DNA of 64,000 bases from Deinococcus radiopugnans ATCC 19172 (GTDB lineage Bacteria > Deinococcota > Deinococci > Deinococcales > Deinococcaceae): assembly GCF_006335125.1 (NCBI RefSeq), contig NZ_VDMO01000006.1, positions 62,001 to 126,000 on the forward strand, read 5' to 3'. Within the stretch, counting starts at the first letter, position 1; the number at the start of each line of letters is the position of its first letter. Positions 33,023 through 42,772 of the stretch are shown piece after piece. Under the pieces are notes generated by a model, which was given only the letters and a program-made list of their open reading frames with translations, searched no databases and was not told the DNA's origin. The position numbers were made by a program, and so were the translations under genes.

Positions 33023-34482
33023 AAGGCGTCCACCGGCAGACTGGCGCTGGCCGCGTCGGCACTCGCACGGGGGTACAGCCGCGCCCCAAAGCGCAGAAAA
33101 TCCACCTCGTCGCCTTTCATCAGGAATTCCACGCCGAGCCCGTCAGCGTCGCCGCCCACCACGATGGCGCGCTGGGGGGCGATAAAACGCAGAGCCAGAT
33201 TCTCGGTGCCGCCCGACGTGGTGTTGGGAATCACCAGCACCAGTTGACCGTCCTGCACCTGGGCCTCGATCTTGTAGGTCTGTCCGATCACGTCGTAGGT
33301 GCCTGAGAACAGGTCAAGCTGGCCCGCTTCCAATTTGACCGCCGCGCGTTCCGGCTTGACCAGGCCCAGCAGCTCACGCTTGACCCACTCGCCCAGCTTG
33401 CGGTTCATGGCGTGGCCGTTGCTGGCATTGGTCATGGCAATAAAGCCCACCCCCCGGTCCGGCGACACCCAGAAGTCCGACTGATGACCCAGCGTGGTAC
33501 CGCCGTGGCTGATGATCAGCGCGTCCGGGTACTGATCGATGAACCAGCTCTGGCCCACCTGCCCCTCCTCACCGGGAAAGGAATTGATGCCGACACCCAC
33601 GGGCCGCACCGGCGTCCACAGATGGGTGCGGTCCAGCCCGCCCAGCGTGGGCGTTTCGGGCACTTGAGCGTCGTCCGCCGCGTTCTCCTGGGCCGCCGCC
33701 ATTTCCGGCATGGTGCCCGACATGATGTAGTGGGCGTATTTCGCCATGTCGGTGACGGTAGAAGAGCAGCTGCTGCCCGCCGGAGCCGCCGAGCGCATCA
33801 TCATCCACGGGCGCTGCACCACCATGTCACCGTCAATCTTGTTGTGTCCGGCGGCGAAGCGGTGGGTCATGATCTCATTGGTAAAGAAGAAGGTGTGATC
33901 CATGCCCAGCGGCTTGAGCACCAGCTCGGTCACGGCCGCCTCATAGGTCTGGCCGGTGACCACCTCGATCACCCGCCCGGCCACGAAGAAGCCCGCGTTG
34001 TTGTAGCTCCAGTGGCCGCGCAGCGGCACCACCTGGGGCGATTCGGCCAGCTTGTCCAGCACCTTCGCCACGGCGTCGTCCCCCTCGCCCGTGTCTTCGA
34101 ACAGATCCCCCTGGAACCCGCCCTGGTGGGTCAGCACGTCGCGCGTCGTCAGGGCCGCCGCCACCGACTCGTCTTTCAGCTTGAAGTCCGGCAGATACGT
34201 CCGCACCGGCACGTCCAAGTCCAGCTTGCCCTGTTCCACCAGCACCGAGCAGGTCAGCGAGGTCAGCGTCTTGGTGGTGCTGCCGATCTGGAAGATGGTG
34301 TCCGAATCAATCGGCAGCGGGTTTTCAACGCTGGTCACGCCCAAGTTGACGAAGTGATCGCCGTCCGGGGTCAGCAGGCCCAGCGTGATGCCGGGAACCT
34401 TGTATTCGGCCAGGAGCCTTTGGGCCTCCTGCTCGAAGGCGGCGGCAAGTTCGGTGGTGCTTTTCGGGGTGGTTGCGGTCAT
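33019..34482 (-). CDS. Serine hydrolase, beta-lactamase/D-aminopeptidase (S12) family
   Basis: A 487-residue protein with no signal peptide. The S12 active site is complete: SxxK in IGSTTKTLTSL (about residue 65), the YxN motif in HWSYNNAGFF, and HGGTTLGH as the KTG-equivalent. A C-terminal beta-barrel-like domain (about residues 375-487) resembles those of D-aminopeptidase and EstB-type proteins. In this operon, action on peptides with D-residues is likely; esterase activity is an alternative. ATG 34482 has a GAGGAG site. It overlaps the next gene by 4 bases. Confidence 0.9.
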   Translation of the reverse strand: MTATTPKSTTELAAAFEQEAQRLLAEYKVPGITLGLLTPDGDHFVNLGVTSVENPLPIDSDTIFQIGSTTKTLTSLTCSVLVEQGKLDLDVPVRTYLPDFKLKDESVAAALTTRDVLTHQGGFQGDLFEDTGEGDDAVAKVLDKLAESPQVVPLRGHWSYNNAGFFVAGRVIEVVTGQTYEAAVTELVLKPLGMDHTFFFTNEIMTHRFAAGHNKIDGDMVVQRPWMMMRSAAPAGSSCSSTVTDMAKYAHYIMSGTMPEMAAAQENAADDAQVPETPTLGGLDRTHLWTPVRPVGVGINSFPGEEGQVGQSWFIDQYPDALIISHGGTTLGHQSDFWVSPDRGVGFIAMTNASNGHAMNRKLGEWVKRELLGLVKPERAAVKLEAGQLDLFSGTYDVIGQTYKIEAQVQDGQLVLVIPNTTSGGTENLALRFIAPQRAIVVGGDADGLGVEFLMKGDEVDFLRFGARLYPRASADAASASLPVDAL

Positions 34483-34597
34483 GGGGTTCTCCTCAAATCT
34501 GGGACATGGAGGCGGGCGAACGGGTGGCCGGGACCGATACTTTCTGTCGCCGTGCACGGACGGGCACGGCGCGGGAAACATGGCAGCCCTGCAGCGG

Positions 34598-36271
34598 CTA
34601 CTTGCTCAGCACTCGGAACAGGTTGGTCTTGTTGAATTCCGGGTAGCCCTTGAGGGCCGAGGTGGTGGCGGCAAACACCAGCGGCTGCGGCAGCGGCAGC
34701 GCGTAGGTCTGCGCGTTGAGGTACGTCAGCAGCGCCTTGTACAGCGGTTTGCGGGCACTTTGCCCCACGGTGTCGCGGGCTTTGTCCAGCATCTGTTCCA
34801 TCTTGGGATCCTTGATGTTGGTGGCCGCGCCCAGGATTCCACTGGAACTGTACAGCCCGCGCAGGTTGGTGTCAGGATCCGCGCCGCCCCAGGTCAGCGC
34901 CCCGAAGGGCAGCTTGCCCCCCAGCAAGGACGCGTTGGCCGCACTCAATTCCAGGGTGCTGACCGTGGCGTGGAACTTGGGATTCAGTTGCTCGATGTTC
35001 TGCTTGTAGATGCCGGCCACCACCTGAGACAGCCCACTGCCACCGAAGGTGGACAGGGGAATGGTGAAGCCGGTGGTCCACAGCTTGCCGCCGAACGCCT
35101 GCTTGAGTTCGGCCTCAGCGGTCTTGAGGCTGTAGGCGGGGGGCTTCAGGGTCTTGTCGTCGGCCCAGTTGTTCGGCGGCAGGGTGGTGTTGCGGCTCAA
35201 ACCAAAGCCTTGCAGGCCGTCTTTGACAAAGGTCTTGGTGTCGAACATCGCCGCGAACGCCTTGCGAACGTGAATGTCGCTGAAAAAGTTGGCGGGGATG
35301 TTGTTCTCGGCCAGCTGACCGGCGGGCAGCAGCTTGTCGTCCTTGATGTTCTGGTTGAACAGCACCACGCTGGTCAGGTCACGGGTGGGCAGATCCTCAT
35401 AGACGGTCACGCCGGACACGCCCTTGAGCTTGGCCAGGGTGTCGCGGTCTGGGATCAGCGCAATGTCGGCGTCGCCTTTTTGCAGGGCCAGCACGCGGGC
35501 GGTGTCGCTGTCCACCTTTTGCAGGATCACGTTTTTCAGCGCGGGTGCGCCGCCCCAGTAGCCGTCAAAGGCCTTCATCACGAAGCGGCTGGGATCGCGC
35601 GCCACGAACCCATACGCCCCGGTGCCCACCGGCTTCTGTGCCATCACTGAGTTGGACACGTCCTTGCCCAGAAAGGCGCCGAAATCCTTGGCCGTGCCGC
35701 TCCAGTCGCCGCCAGCCACCAGCGTCTTCATCGGCACGATGTAGGTCTGGGTGATGGAGTCGAGCAGGCTGGGCACATTGCGGTCCAGCGTCAGCACCAG
35801 TTGGCCCGCCGCGTTGCACTTGACGGTGTTCGCCAGCTTGGCGAAGGTGTAGGTCTTCTTGACGTCCGGGGTGAAGCCGGGAATGCTCAGCAGGTTGGCG
35901 CGAATCTGCGCGGCCAGCGAGGTTTCACTGCCCACCAGGAAGGTGCGGCGCAGCGAATATTCCGCGTCGGCGCAGGTCATGCCAGTGCCGTCGTGGAACT
36001 TCACGTTCTTGCGCAGGGTAAAGGTCGTGACCTTGCCGTCCTTACTCTGGGTAAAGGAGGTGGCGAGCAGCGGCTCGTACTTGCCGAAGTTGTTGAGGTA
36101 CAGCCCCTCGAACATCTGCTGAACGGGCAGCACGTCCCAGGTCGCAATAGCCTGTGCAGGTTCCACGCTGGCGGTGGCCGAGGCGATCTGGTAGACCAGC
36201 GCGTCCTTCGGGGTTGCCAGGGCGCTTGAAGCGATGAGGGCCAGCGTCAGGCAGGGCAGAGAACGTTTCAT
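34598..36271 (-). CDS. ABC transporter substrate-binding protein, family 5 (peptide type)
   Basis: A 557-residue exported protein: signal peptide (about 1-19, LTLALIASSALA), then the SBP_bac_5 fold, with FTLRKNVKFHDGTGMTCADAEYSLRR, GTGAYGFVARDPSRFVMKAFDGYWGGAP and a second lobe with HVRKAFAAMFDTKTFV. There is no lipobox cysteine. It should bind oligopeptides or amino-acid conjugates for the DppBC-like permeases encoded upstream. The GGAGGT site lies well placed before ATG 36271. No ATPase gene (DppD/F) is in the operon, so ATP hydrolysis must be supplied from elsewhere. Confidence 0.92.
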   Translation of the reverse strand: MKRSLPCLTLALIASSALATPKDALVYQIASATASVEPAQAIATWDVLPVQQMFEGLYLNNFGKYEPLLATSFTQSKDGKVTTFTLRKNVKFHDGTGMTCADAEYSLRRTFLVGSETSLAAQIRANLLSIPGFTPDVKKTYTFAKLANTVKCNAAGQLVLTLDRNVPSLLDSITQTYIVPMKTLVAGGDWSGTAKDFGAFLGKDVSNSVMAQKPVGTGAYGFVARDPSRFVMKAFDGYWGGAPALKNVILQKVDSDTARVLALQKGDADIALIPDRDTLAKLKGVSGVTVYEDLPTRDLTSVVLFNQNIKDDKLLPAGQLAENNIPANFFSDIHVRKAFAAMFDTKTFVKDGLQGFGLSRNTTLPPNNWADDKTLKPPAYSLKTAEAELKQAFGGKLWTTGFTIPLSTFGGSGLSQVVAGIYKQNIEQLNPKFHATVSTLELSAANASLLGGKLPFGALTWGGADPDTNLRGLYSSSGILGAATNIKDPKMEQMLDKARDTVGQSARKPLYKALLTYLNAQTYALPLPQPLVFAATTSALKGYPEFNKTNLFRVLSK

Positions 36272-36364
36272 GGGTGAACCTCCACAGGAGTGAGGGGGCG
36301 AGCGAAAGAGGGGCCGACAGAGGCGTGGAGGTTCAAAGCTAGGGAGACGGACCGGGCGGCGGCA

Positions 36365-37363
36365 TCAGCGGTTCCTGGGGTCCAGCGCCTCGGCCAGGCT
36401 GTCGCCCAGCAGGCTCCAGCCCAGGCTGTAGGCGAAGATGCACAGGCCCGGAAAGAGAGTGACGTACCAGTACGCAAATGGTTCGCCCGGCGGCCCCTGA
36501 ATCCACTTCTGGGCCAGGGCGATCAGCTGGCCCCAGTCGGCGTAGCCCAGCGGCGTGCCCAGACCCAGGAAGGACAGCGTTCCGGCCACGATGGGCAGGC
36601 TGCCCATTTCCAGCACCACGATGGTCAGCAGCGGGCCAATCGCGTTGGGCAGGACGTGGCGCAGGGCCACGCGAATCCGGCTGGCTCCCAGGCTCTGAGC
36701 CGCCGCCGCGAATTCCAGCTCGCGCAGGCGCAGCACCTCCGAGCGGACCACGCGCGCCAGCCCCGCCCACGACACCAGGCTCAGGGCGATGATGATGTTC
36801 AGCAGCCCCGGCCCCAGCGCCGCCACCAGCACCAGGATCAGCACCAGCGCAGGAAAGGCGAAGATCACGTCGGTCAGGCGCATCAGCAGGTTGTCGGTCA
36901 CGCCGCCCAGGAAGCCGGCGGTCAGGCCCACCAGCGCGCCGACGGTCACGGTGATCGCCAGCACGGTCAGGCCCAGGAAAATGGCCGTGCGCGTGCCCCA
37001 GACCAGTCCGTAGCGGATATCGTAGCCGTTTACCCGGCCCAGCGGGGCGTCGGCGGCGGGTGGGTTGGGCTGCGCAGCGAAGCCGACACGCGGCATCTGG
37101 AGACACGCGTCCGGCGTCGCCACCACCTCGCGCAGGTACGCCAGCGGGCCGGGAATGGTCTGGGCCTCGCCCATGCCCAGCGCCCGGCGGCAGTTGCCCT
37201 GAGGCGGGGCCAGCACCGGGGCCAGCAGCGTGATCAGGAGAAAAAAGCTGACCAGCACCGCGCCTACACGGGCCAGCCGGTTGTGCCGGAACAGCCTGGC
37301 CCAGAAGCCGCCCTGCGCCCTCGCCTTGACGGTGCGGACCCCTGCTCCACGGACGACAGTCAT
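36365..37363 (-). CDS. Peptide ABC transporter permease, DppC/OppC type
   Basis: A 332-residue membrane protein with an N-terminal helix (about 35-60), a periplasmic loop containing PLGRVNGYDIRYGLVWGTR, and a C-terminal core of five helices with the EAA loop AAAQSLGASRIRVALRHVLPN that contacts the ATPase. TPLGYADWGQLI is typical of DppC. Its ATG forms an ATGA overlap with the stop of the DppB-like gene. Confidence 0.92.
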   Translation of the reverse strand: MTVVRGAGVRTVKARAQGGFWARLFRHNRLARVGAVLVSFFLLITLLAPVLAPPQGNCRRALGMGEAQTIPGPLAYLREVVATPDACLQMPRVGFAAQPNPPAADAPLGRVNGYDIRYGLVWGTRTAIFLGLTVLAITVTVGALVGLTAGFLGGVTDNLLMRLTDVIFAFPALVLILVLVAALGPGLLNIIIALSLVSWAGLARVVRSEVLRLRELEFAAAAQSLGASRIRVALRHVLPNAIGPLLTIVVLEMGSLPIVAGTLSFLGLGTPLGYADWGQLIALAQKWIQGPPGEPFAYWYVTLFPGLCIFAYSLGWSLLGDSLAEALDPRNR

Positions 37364-38388
37364 GCGTACCTCACGCGCGGGTCAATCACCGTGTAAGCCA
37401 GGTCAATCGCCAGATTGATCAACACCACGATGGTCGCGGCCAGCAGCGCGAAGCCCAGCACGCCCGGCAGGTCTCCCAACGCCGCCGCCTGCGCCGCCCA
37501 CGCCCCAACGCCGGGATAGCCGAACAGCGTCTCTGCAATCACCGCGCCCTGCAACAGCCCGGACACGCTCAGGCCTGCCAGCGTGATGATGGTCAGGAGG
37601 GCATTGCGCCGGGCGTGCTTGCGGATCACTACTTTCTCGGTCATGCCCTTGGAGCGGGCCGTGCGGATGTAGTCGCTGTTCAGGGCTTCGAGCATGCTGG
37701 TGCGCGTTCCCTTGATCAGTCCAGCGCTGCCCACCACCATCAAGGTGAACACCGGCATGATCAGGTGCTTGAGGGCGTCCCAGAAGACATCGGGGCGACC
37801 CGCCAGCAGCGCGTCGATGGTGGTCAGGCCCGTCACGCGTTTGATCTCGCCAGTCAAGAAAGAGATGGCGCTGTCGTTGCTGAGATTGCCGGTGCCGGGC
37901 AGCAGGTTCAGTGCGCCGTAGAAGATCACCAGCAGCCACACGCCCAGCACAAAGCTGGGGGTGCTGTAGCCCACCACCGCGATCACGCGGACGATGGCGT
38001 CGGCGGTCTTGCCCCGTTGTACGGCGGCCTTTGAACCCAGCCACACGCTCAGACTGATCAGCGGCACCAGGGTGAACAGCGTCAGCTCCAGCGTGGCGGG
38101 AAAGCGTGCCAGCAGGGTTTCCAGGACTGGCTGCCCACTGGTGCGCGAGAAGCCCAGGTTGCCGCCCAGGGCCAGCCCCAGCCACCTCCAGTACTGCTCG
38201 AACACGCTGGCGTCGAGGTGGTTGGTCTTGATGATCTCCGGGATGCGCCCCAGCTGCGCCAGATCGGTGGTGTAGGCCACGGCGCGCTGCTCCACCGGAA
38301 TCAGCTGCATCACCAGCACGATCAGGAACGTCACCGCCAGCAAGATCAGCGGCAGCGCCAGCAGACGGCGCAGGATGAAGCTCAGCAC
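37360..38388 (-). CDS. Peptide ABC transporter permease, DppB/OppB type
   Basis: A 342-residue permease: first helix RRLLALPLILLAVTFLIVL, then the DppB features LGGNLGFSRTSGQPVLETL, a periplasmic insertion, and the EAA-loop YIRTARSKGMTEKVVIRKHARRN, ending in YTVIDPRVRYA. The start is GTG 38388, which overlaps the stop of the acetyltransferase gene by 7 bases; an upstream in-frame ATG would lie deep inside that gene. It pairs with the DppC-like permease. Confidence 0.92.
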   Translation of the reverse strand: MLSFILRRLLALPLILLAVTFLIVLVMQLIPVEQRAVAYTTDLAQLGRIPEIIKTNHLDASVFEQYWRWLGLALGGNLGFSRTSGQPVLETLLARFPATLELTLFTLVPLISLSVWLGSKAAVQRGKTADAIVRVIAVVGYSTPSFVLGVWLLVIFYGALNLLPGTGNLSNDSAISFLTGEIKRVTGLTTIDALLAGRPDVFWDALKHLIMPVFTLMVVGSAGLIKGTRTSMLEALNSDYIRTARSKGMTEKVVIRKHARRNALLTIITLAGLSVSGLLQGAVIAETLFGYPGVGAWAAQAAALGDLPGVLGFALLAATIVVLINLAIDLAYTVIDPRVRYA

Positions 38389-39188
38389 ACAACCTCTTGC
38401 GTGAACAGGTACTGGCGGCGGGCCAGGTCCACGTCCACGAGCGAGTAGCCCTCGCTGAACAGCCGCGTGAAGACGGGGCGCGTGCGCCGCCGCCATTCCA
38501 CGGCCAGGGCGCGGTCATCGCGCAGCAGAGCGTAATAGTCCTGCGCCGGCACGCCCATCGCCAGCGCACGCGGCAACCTCTCCGGCAGGTCAGCGTGCAA
38601 GGGATGGAATGCCTCGCCCTCCGGCCACGCCTCGTCCGCCCGTCCGGCCAGATGAGCCTCTACACGCGGGCTGTTCAGATGCCACACGGCTTCCAACCGG
38701 TCCGAAGCCGCGCCTGCGCTGATGTTTTCCATGTCGCCGTACTGATCGGGCAGGTAGGTGCGGACCACCGCGCCCAGACGGTGGATGTTGAGGTGCGCGT
38801 TGACGGCCAGCAGCGGATCGAAGGTCCAGTGCACGTGCGTGATGCCGCGCTCCAGGCACCATTGCCGCTGAAAGTGCTTGAGGCGCTCGCCGAGGCGCTG
38901 CTGGCGGCAGGCTGGATGCACGCCCATGCGGTGCGAGTGTTGCACGCCGACTGTTGAAGTGGGCAGGGCTTCCAGGTACGCCCAGATCTGCCCCTGCGCG
39001 TCCACGGCCCCGGCCACCAGGCCGCCCACATACTGGATGACGCGCAGCATCACTGTGTCCTCGGGCCGGTCGGTCTGCCCCCAGATGGCGTGGGCCAGCG
39101 GTATCGTCGCCGCCAGCTCCTGCGGGCCGCGCAGCTCACGCAGCGTCAGGCCGCCGTGAGGCATGGGGCTGGCGGCGGGCCGGGTCAC
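38382..39188 (-). CDS. GNAT-family N-acyltransferase
   Basis: A 268-residue protein. The acetyl-CoA-binding region is seen as HSHRMGVHPACRQQRLGERL (the Q/RxxGxG/A P-loop variant), followed by WTFDPLLAVNAHLNIHRLGAVV. Proteins of this type sit next to N-acylamino-acid racemases in Deinococcus and Bacillaceae, where the partner succinylates D-amino acids before racemisation. That role is inferred here from the immediately upstream racemase gene (2-base gap) and the D-aminoacylase in the same operon. Confidence 0.82.
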   Translation of the reverse strand: MTRPAASPMPHGGLTLRELRGPQELAATIPLAHAIWGQTDRPEDTVMLRVIQYVGGLVAGAVDAQGQIWAYLEALPTSTVGVQHSHRMGVHPACRQQRLGERLKHFQRQWCLERGITHVHWTFDPLLAVNAHLNIHRLGAVVRTYLPDQYGDMENISAGAASDRLEAVWHLNSPRVEAHLAGRADEAWPEGEAFHPLHADLPERLPRALAMGVPAQDYYALLRDDRALAVEWRRRTRPVFTRLFSEGYSLVDVDLARRQYLFTQEVVC

Positions 39189-39190
39189 GT

Positions 39191-40321
39191 TCAGCGTCCC
39201 GCCACGGGCTGCCGGGCCGGACCAACCTCGAATTTCTGCTGCGTGACGCTGTCCAGAAAGGGCAGATCCAGCGTCACGCCGATGCCATGACCGGCAGGCA
39301 CGGGCATCACCCCGTCCGTGGTTTCCAGCGCCTCATGAATCAGGTCACGCGCCCAGTACCGCGAGGAGCTGCTGGTGTCGCCGGGCTTACTGAAGTTCTC
39401 CAGCGTCGCCAGGTGGATGTTGTGCGCGCGCCCCACACCGCTTTCCAGCATGCCGCCGCACCACACCGGGGCGTTGAAGGCTGCCGCCACATCATGCACG
39501 CGCCGGGCTTCCAGGTGGCCGCCCACCCGCCCCACCTTGATGTTGACCAGTCGACAGGCGGCCGTTTCCAGCGCCTTGCGGGCGTCCTGCGCCGTGGTGA
39601 TGCACTCGTCCAGGCACAGCGGCGTGTTCATCAGTGCCTGCAGCTTGGCGTGATCGCGCATGTCGTTCCAGGCCAGCGGCTGCTCGATGTAGTCCAGCCC
39701 CAGCGTGTCCAGCTCACGCAGCGTATTCAGGTGCGCCAGGGTGTAGGCGGCATTGGCATCTACCGTGACGGGCGTGTTCGGCAGCGCCGCCTTGACGGCC
39801 CGCACCACGTCCACGTCCCAGCCCGGCTGAATCTTGAGCTTGATGCGTTTGTAGCCCTGCTCAGCGTGCGACACGGCGCTGTCCACGGTGGCCTCCACCG
39901 ATTTCTGAATACCCAAAGACACGCCCACATTCACCGCGTCGCGCACGCCACCCAACACGGCGCAGAGGGGCTGCTCCAGGCTTCTGGCCCACAAATCCCA
40001 GAACGCCATCTCCACGGTGGCCAGCGCCATCCGGTTGCCGCGAATGCCCGACAGATGGCGCATCAGCTGCTCGGGATTGGCCCAGCTCCGGCCCAGGACG
40101 CCCGGCAGTACCGTGTCCTGAAGCAGGGCCAGCGCGCCGCTGATGGTTTCCTCGCGGAAGTCCGGGCGCAGGTCCATGACCCCCTCGGCCACCCCTTCCA
40201 GGCCCTCGCCGAACAGCCTCAGTAACACAAAGTTCTTGTCGGTCATGACGCCAAACGAGGTCCGGAAGGGCTTCAGGAGGGGCAACGACACCACGCGAAG
40301 TTCGGCGCGCTCAAGCCGCAT
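39191..40321 (-). CDS. N-acylamino-acid racemase / o-succinylbenzoate synthase family
   Basis: A 376-residue enolase-superfamily enzyme clearly similar to the D. radiodurans racemase. Catalytic lysines lie in [13 protein letters not shown] (KxK) and [11 protein letters not shown]. Metal ligands are Asp in [11 protein letters not shown], Glu in [10 protein letters not shown] and Asp in [11 protein letters not shown]. It racemises N-acyl (typically N-succinyl) amino acids, or makes o-succinylbenzoate in menaquinone synthesis. The operon (GNAT, D-aminoacylase, peptide importer, no men genes) favours the racemase role. ATG 40321 fits the family start; an in-frame GTG lies at 40336. First gene of the operon. 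Confidence 0.92.
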   Translation of the reverse strand: MRLERAELRVVSLPLLKPFRTSFGVMTDKNFVLLRLFGEGLEGVAEGVMDLRPDFREETISGALALLQDTVLPGVLGRSWANPEQLMRHLSGIRGNRMALATVEMAFWDLWARSLEQPLCAVLGGVRDAVNVGVSLGIQKSVEATVDSAVSHAEQGYKRIKLKIQPGWDVDVVRAVKAALPNTPVTVDANAAYTLAHLNTLRELDTLGLDYIEQPLAWNDMRDHAKLQALMNTPLCLDECITTAQDARKALETAACRLVNIKVGRVGGHLEARRVHDVAAAFNAPVWCGGMLESGVGRAHNIHLATLENFSKPGDTSSSSRYWARDLIHEALETTDGVMPVPAGHGIGVTLDLPFLDSVTQQKFEVGPARQPVAGR

Positions 40322-40468
40322 GGCACGCCCCGGCACGGCAAAGGAGGCCTGAGGTGATGGCGGAGGCGCGAGAATGCCGAAAGCAGAAACCTGCCAGCAT
40401 GAATACTCCTTGTCGATAACCGTGTGGGACTGACCGAATGCGAGTTGGATCCCGGATGAAATTGTTCT

Positions 40469-40493
40469 TGAATTTAATTTTACAGCATTGTAA
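40469..40493 (-). promoter_or_regulatory. Palindromic operator and promoter region of the D-amino-acid operon
   Basis: Two overlapping inverted repeats: TGAATTTAATTTTACA (40469-40484), close to the TGTAATTWAATTACA sites of RpiR-type regulators such as HexR, and TTACA-GCAT-TGTAA (40480-40493). They lie about 150 bases before the racemase start in an unusually AT-rich stretch. On the minus strand TTGCAC and TAAAAT, 15 bases apart, overlap the palindromes and may be the promoter. Confidence 0.55.
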
Positions 40494-40685
40494 GGAAGTG
40501 CAAGACATTTTACAAGCGTCGTTGCACCGCCGACCGCTTTTGAAGGCTCATTTTCTTGTGCGATCCACGGTGGCCTTGCGTCTACAGCGATAGAGCGGGA
40601 CGCCGCTGGGGTGGCCGGCGACGTGCGTCCCTGTCCGGTCTCCTGCTGCTCGATTGACTTGAGCCGGGGCCTGCTGGGCCGTGTC

Positions 40686-41312
40686 TCAATTCACCGCGCC
40701 GCGCACCAGCATCAGCGCGATGGTGTATTCGGGCGCGCCCGGTCTTTCCTCAGCTTCAAAATCTTCCAGCACTGCCCACAAGCGGCGCTTGAGTTCATTG
40801 GCCCTGTCACGGCTCAGGTGCAGATGCCCAATGTTTAAGAAGAACGGTTCATCGCCGAAAAGCAGCTCATGGGCCGGACCATGTTCGTCACCGATCAGCA
40901 GGTGAACATTTTCCGCACTGCTCTCCAGCCAGAAGCCCCAGTGCGGCGAGCGTTCGCGCAGGACCCGGACGCTATGGCCAATCAAGGTTTCAAATCGGGG
41001 CATCAATTGATCCGAGGCGAAGGCTTCGAGGGTCTCTGCCCCAGCCACCTCGTAGGGAATGAACCACCGACCGGCCATGCGGTAGCGCTTGATGGCCCGG
41101 CCCGCACGGGCGTCCGTACGCCCGATCACGGCGATCCCAACCCGTTCCAGTTTGCCCAGCAGGTAATGGGCACGTTGCAGACTGACGCTCAGGTGGGCAG
41201 CGGTTTCCGAGGCGCTGCGTTCCGCGTCCATCAGGAAGTCCAGCAATGGGCGCAGGGACACGTCCAGCAGCAGGGCCGCCTGCGCGGTGTTCGCCGTCTG
41301 CACATCATCCAT
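40686..41312 (-). CDS. Winged-helix (ArsR-like) DNA-binding protein
   Basis: A 208-residue protein. The N-terminal ~75 residues form a helix-turn-helix with [27 protein letters not shown] as recognition region, followed by a wing ([13 protein letters not shown]). The C-terminal domain is of unknown type. A TAAGCT box lies 7 bases before ATG 41312. It is divergent from an MFS transporter gene 72 bases away, so it probably regulates that exporter and itself. The ligand is unknown. Confidence 0.75.
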   Translation of the reverse strand: MDDVQTANTAQAALLLDVSLRPLLDFLMDAERSASETAAHLSVSLQRAHYLLGKLERVGIAVIGRTDARAGRAIKRYRMAGRWFIPYEVAGAETLEAFASDQLMPRFETLIGHSVRVLRERSPHWGFWLESSAENVHLLIGDEHGPAHELLFGDEPFFLNIGHLHLSRDRANELKRRLWAVLEDFEAEERPGAPEYTIALMLVRGAVN

Positions 41313-41384
41313 GGTCCCGAGCTTAGCGGGCCGCTTCTCCAGAAACCGCCTTCCATCTAGAGTTGGCGCCGCACATAGTGCTGC

Positions 41385-42617
41385 ATGCCCTCCACCCTCT
41401 GGAACCGTTCCTTTGTGATCTGGCTGCTCGGCACCGCCCAGAGCCAGCTGGGCTCGGCGCTGGCCGGCATTGCCCTGAGTTTCCTGGTGCTGCACCAGAC
41501 CGGCTCGGCGGGCCAGATGGCGCTGACGCTGGCCTGCGCTCTGGCCCCCAATCTGCTGCTGCCCCTGGCCGGAGCGGTGGTGGACCGCATGAATCTGAAA
41601 GTGCCGCTCATCGGCGCAGATGTGGCGCGCGGTCTGCTGCAGCTGACGGTGGGCGGGCTGGCCCTGGCCTGGGGCGAGGTGCCGCTGTGGCTGGTCAATG
41701 GGGCCGCCGTGCTCACCGGACTGGCGGGGATCTTCGCCGGACCGGCCAGCAGCGCCGCCGTCCCCGCGCTGGTGCCAGAACAGGAGTTGACGCGGGCCAA
41801 TGGCCTGATTGGCGGCGTCAGTCAGGGGGCGTGGCTGCTGGGCACACTGGTGGGTGGGTATCTGGTCACTGCCTTCTCCCCTGCCCTGGCCATCGTGCTC
41901 GACGGCCTCAGTTTTCTGGTGATGGGCGCGCTGCTCGTGCTGGTCACCCTGCCCCCACGCGAGAGGAGCAGCGAGACGTCCGAGTCCCTGCTGGACAGCG
42001 TGATCAGCGGCCTCCAGTTGATGCGCCGCTCACGGGTCCTGCTGTTCCTGCCCGTAATTGCCCTGCTGCTGAATGCCAGTCTCGCGCCCGTGCAGGTGTT
42101 GCTGCCCAAGCTGCTCCTTGGCGGCGCCGCAGCGGCAGGCTACGGGCAGTACCTCGCCGCCGAGAGTGCCGGGATGCTGGCCGCTTCTGCCCTGCTGGCA
42201 TGGATCGGAGCGCGGCTGCCGCTGCGGCGCACGGTGACGCTGGGGCTGGCCCTGCTGGGCGGGGCCTTGTTCTTGCTGATTCAGTTCGCCGCGCCTCCAG
42301 CCCTGCTGGGGGTAGGGGCGCTGCTGGGCGTCGCCATCGCCTCCATCAACACACCCATCACCACGCTGATGCAGCAGATGGTGCCGCCCGCATTTCTGGG
42401 GCGCACCTTCAGCGTGTTGATGACCGTCGCCACGCTGGGAATGCCAGTCACGCTGCTGGCCCTTGCTCCTGTGGTGGACCGGTATCCGGCGGCCCTGTTC
42501 TTTAACGTGGCCGGCGGCGTGACTCTGCTGATGGCGCTGGCCTGGACAGTGGTGGCCTTGTCAGAGCGAAAGACCCCGGATCTAATGCCTGAATCCCAGA
42601 AGGCCGGGGCGAGTTGA
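41385..42617 (+). CDS. MFS transporter
   Basis: A 410-residue protein with twelve predicted helices, MFS_3/macrolide-exporter-like: NRSFVIWLLGTAQSQLGSAL at the N-terminus, the loop DRMNLKVPLIGADVARG, and VPALVPEQELTRANGLIGGVSQGAWLLG. It is probably a drug exporter controlled by the divergent winged-helix protein. CATAGT ends 5 bases before ATG 41385, implying a leaderless transcript. It is the last gene before the tRNA-Thr boundary of the putative island. Confidence 0.88.
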   Translation: MPSTLWNRSFVIWLLGTAQSQLGSALAGIALSFLVLHQTGSAGQMALTLACALAPNLLLPLAGAVVDRMNLKVPLIGADVARGLLQLTVGGLALAWGEVPLWLVNGAAVLTGLAGIFAGPASSAAVPALVPEQELTRANGLIGGVSQGAWLLGTLVGGYLVTAFSPALAIVLDGLSFLVMGALLVLVTLPPRERSSETSESLLDSVISGLQLMRRSRVLLFLPVIALLLNASLAPVQVLLPKLLLGGAAAAGYGQYLAAESAGMLAASALLAWIGARLPLRRTVTLGLALLGGALFLLIQFAAPPALLGVGALLGVAIASINTPITTLMQQMVPPAFLGRTFSVLMTVATLGMPVTLLALAPVVDRYPAALFFNVAGGVTLLMALAWTVVALSERKTPDLMPESQKAGAS

Positions 42618-42772
42618 ACTGCCCTCTCTTCTCACCGCGGACCTACATCCACCTCGATGACGACCAGCGCGAGGAAGCACCGTTCGGTCTGAGCGATCTT
42701 TTTCCGTAGGCAGCGCATAGAGACTCCGGGGAATAAGGGCGGAATGAACGCAATCAGTTGGTCAGTGTGACC

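Noticed and set aside
39191..40321. Menaquinone gene menC
   Set aside because: The family includes MenC, but the operon has no other men genes and strongly suggests N-acylamino-acid racemase, so no menC symbol was given.
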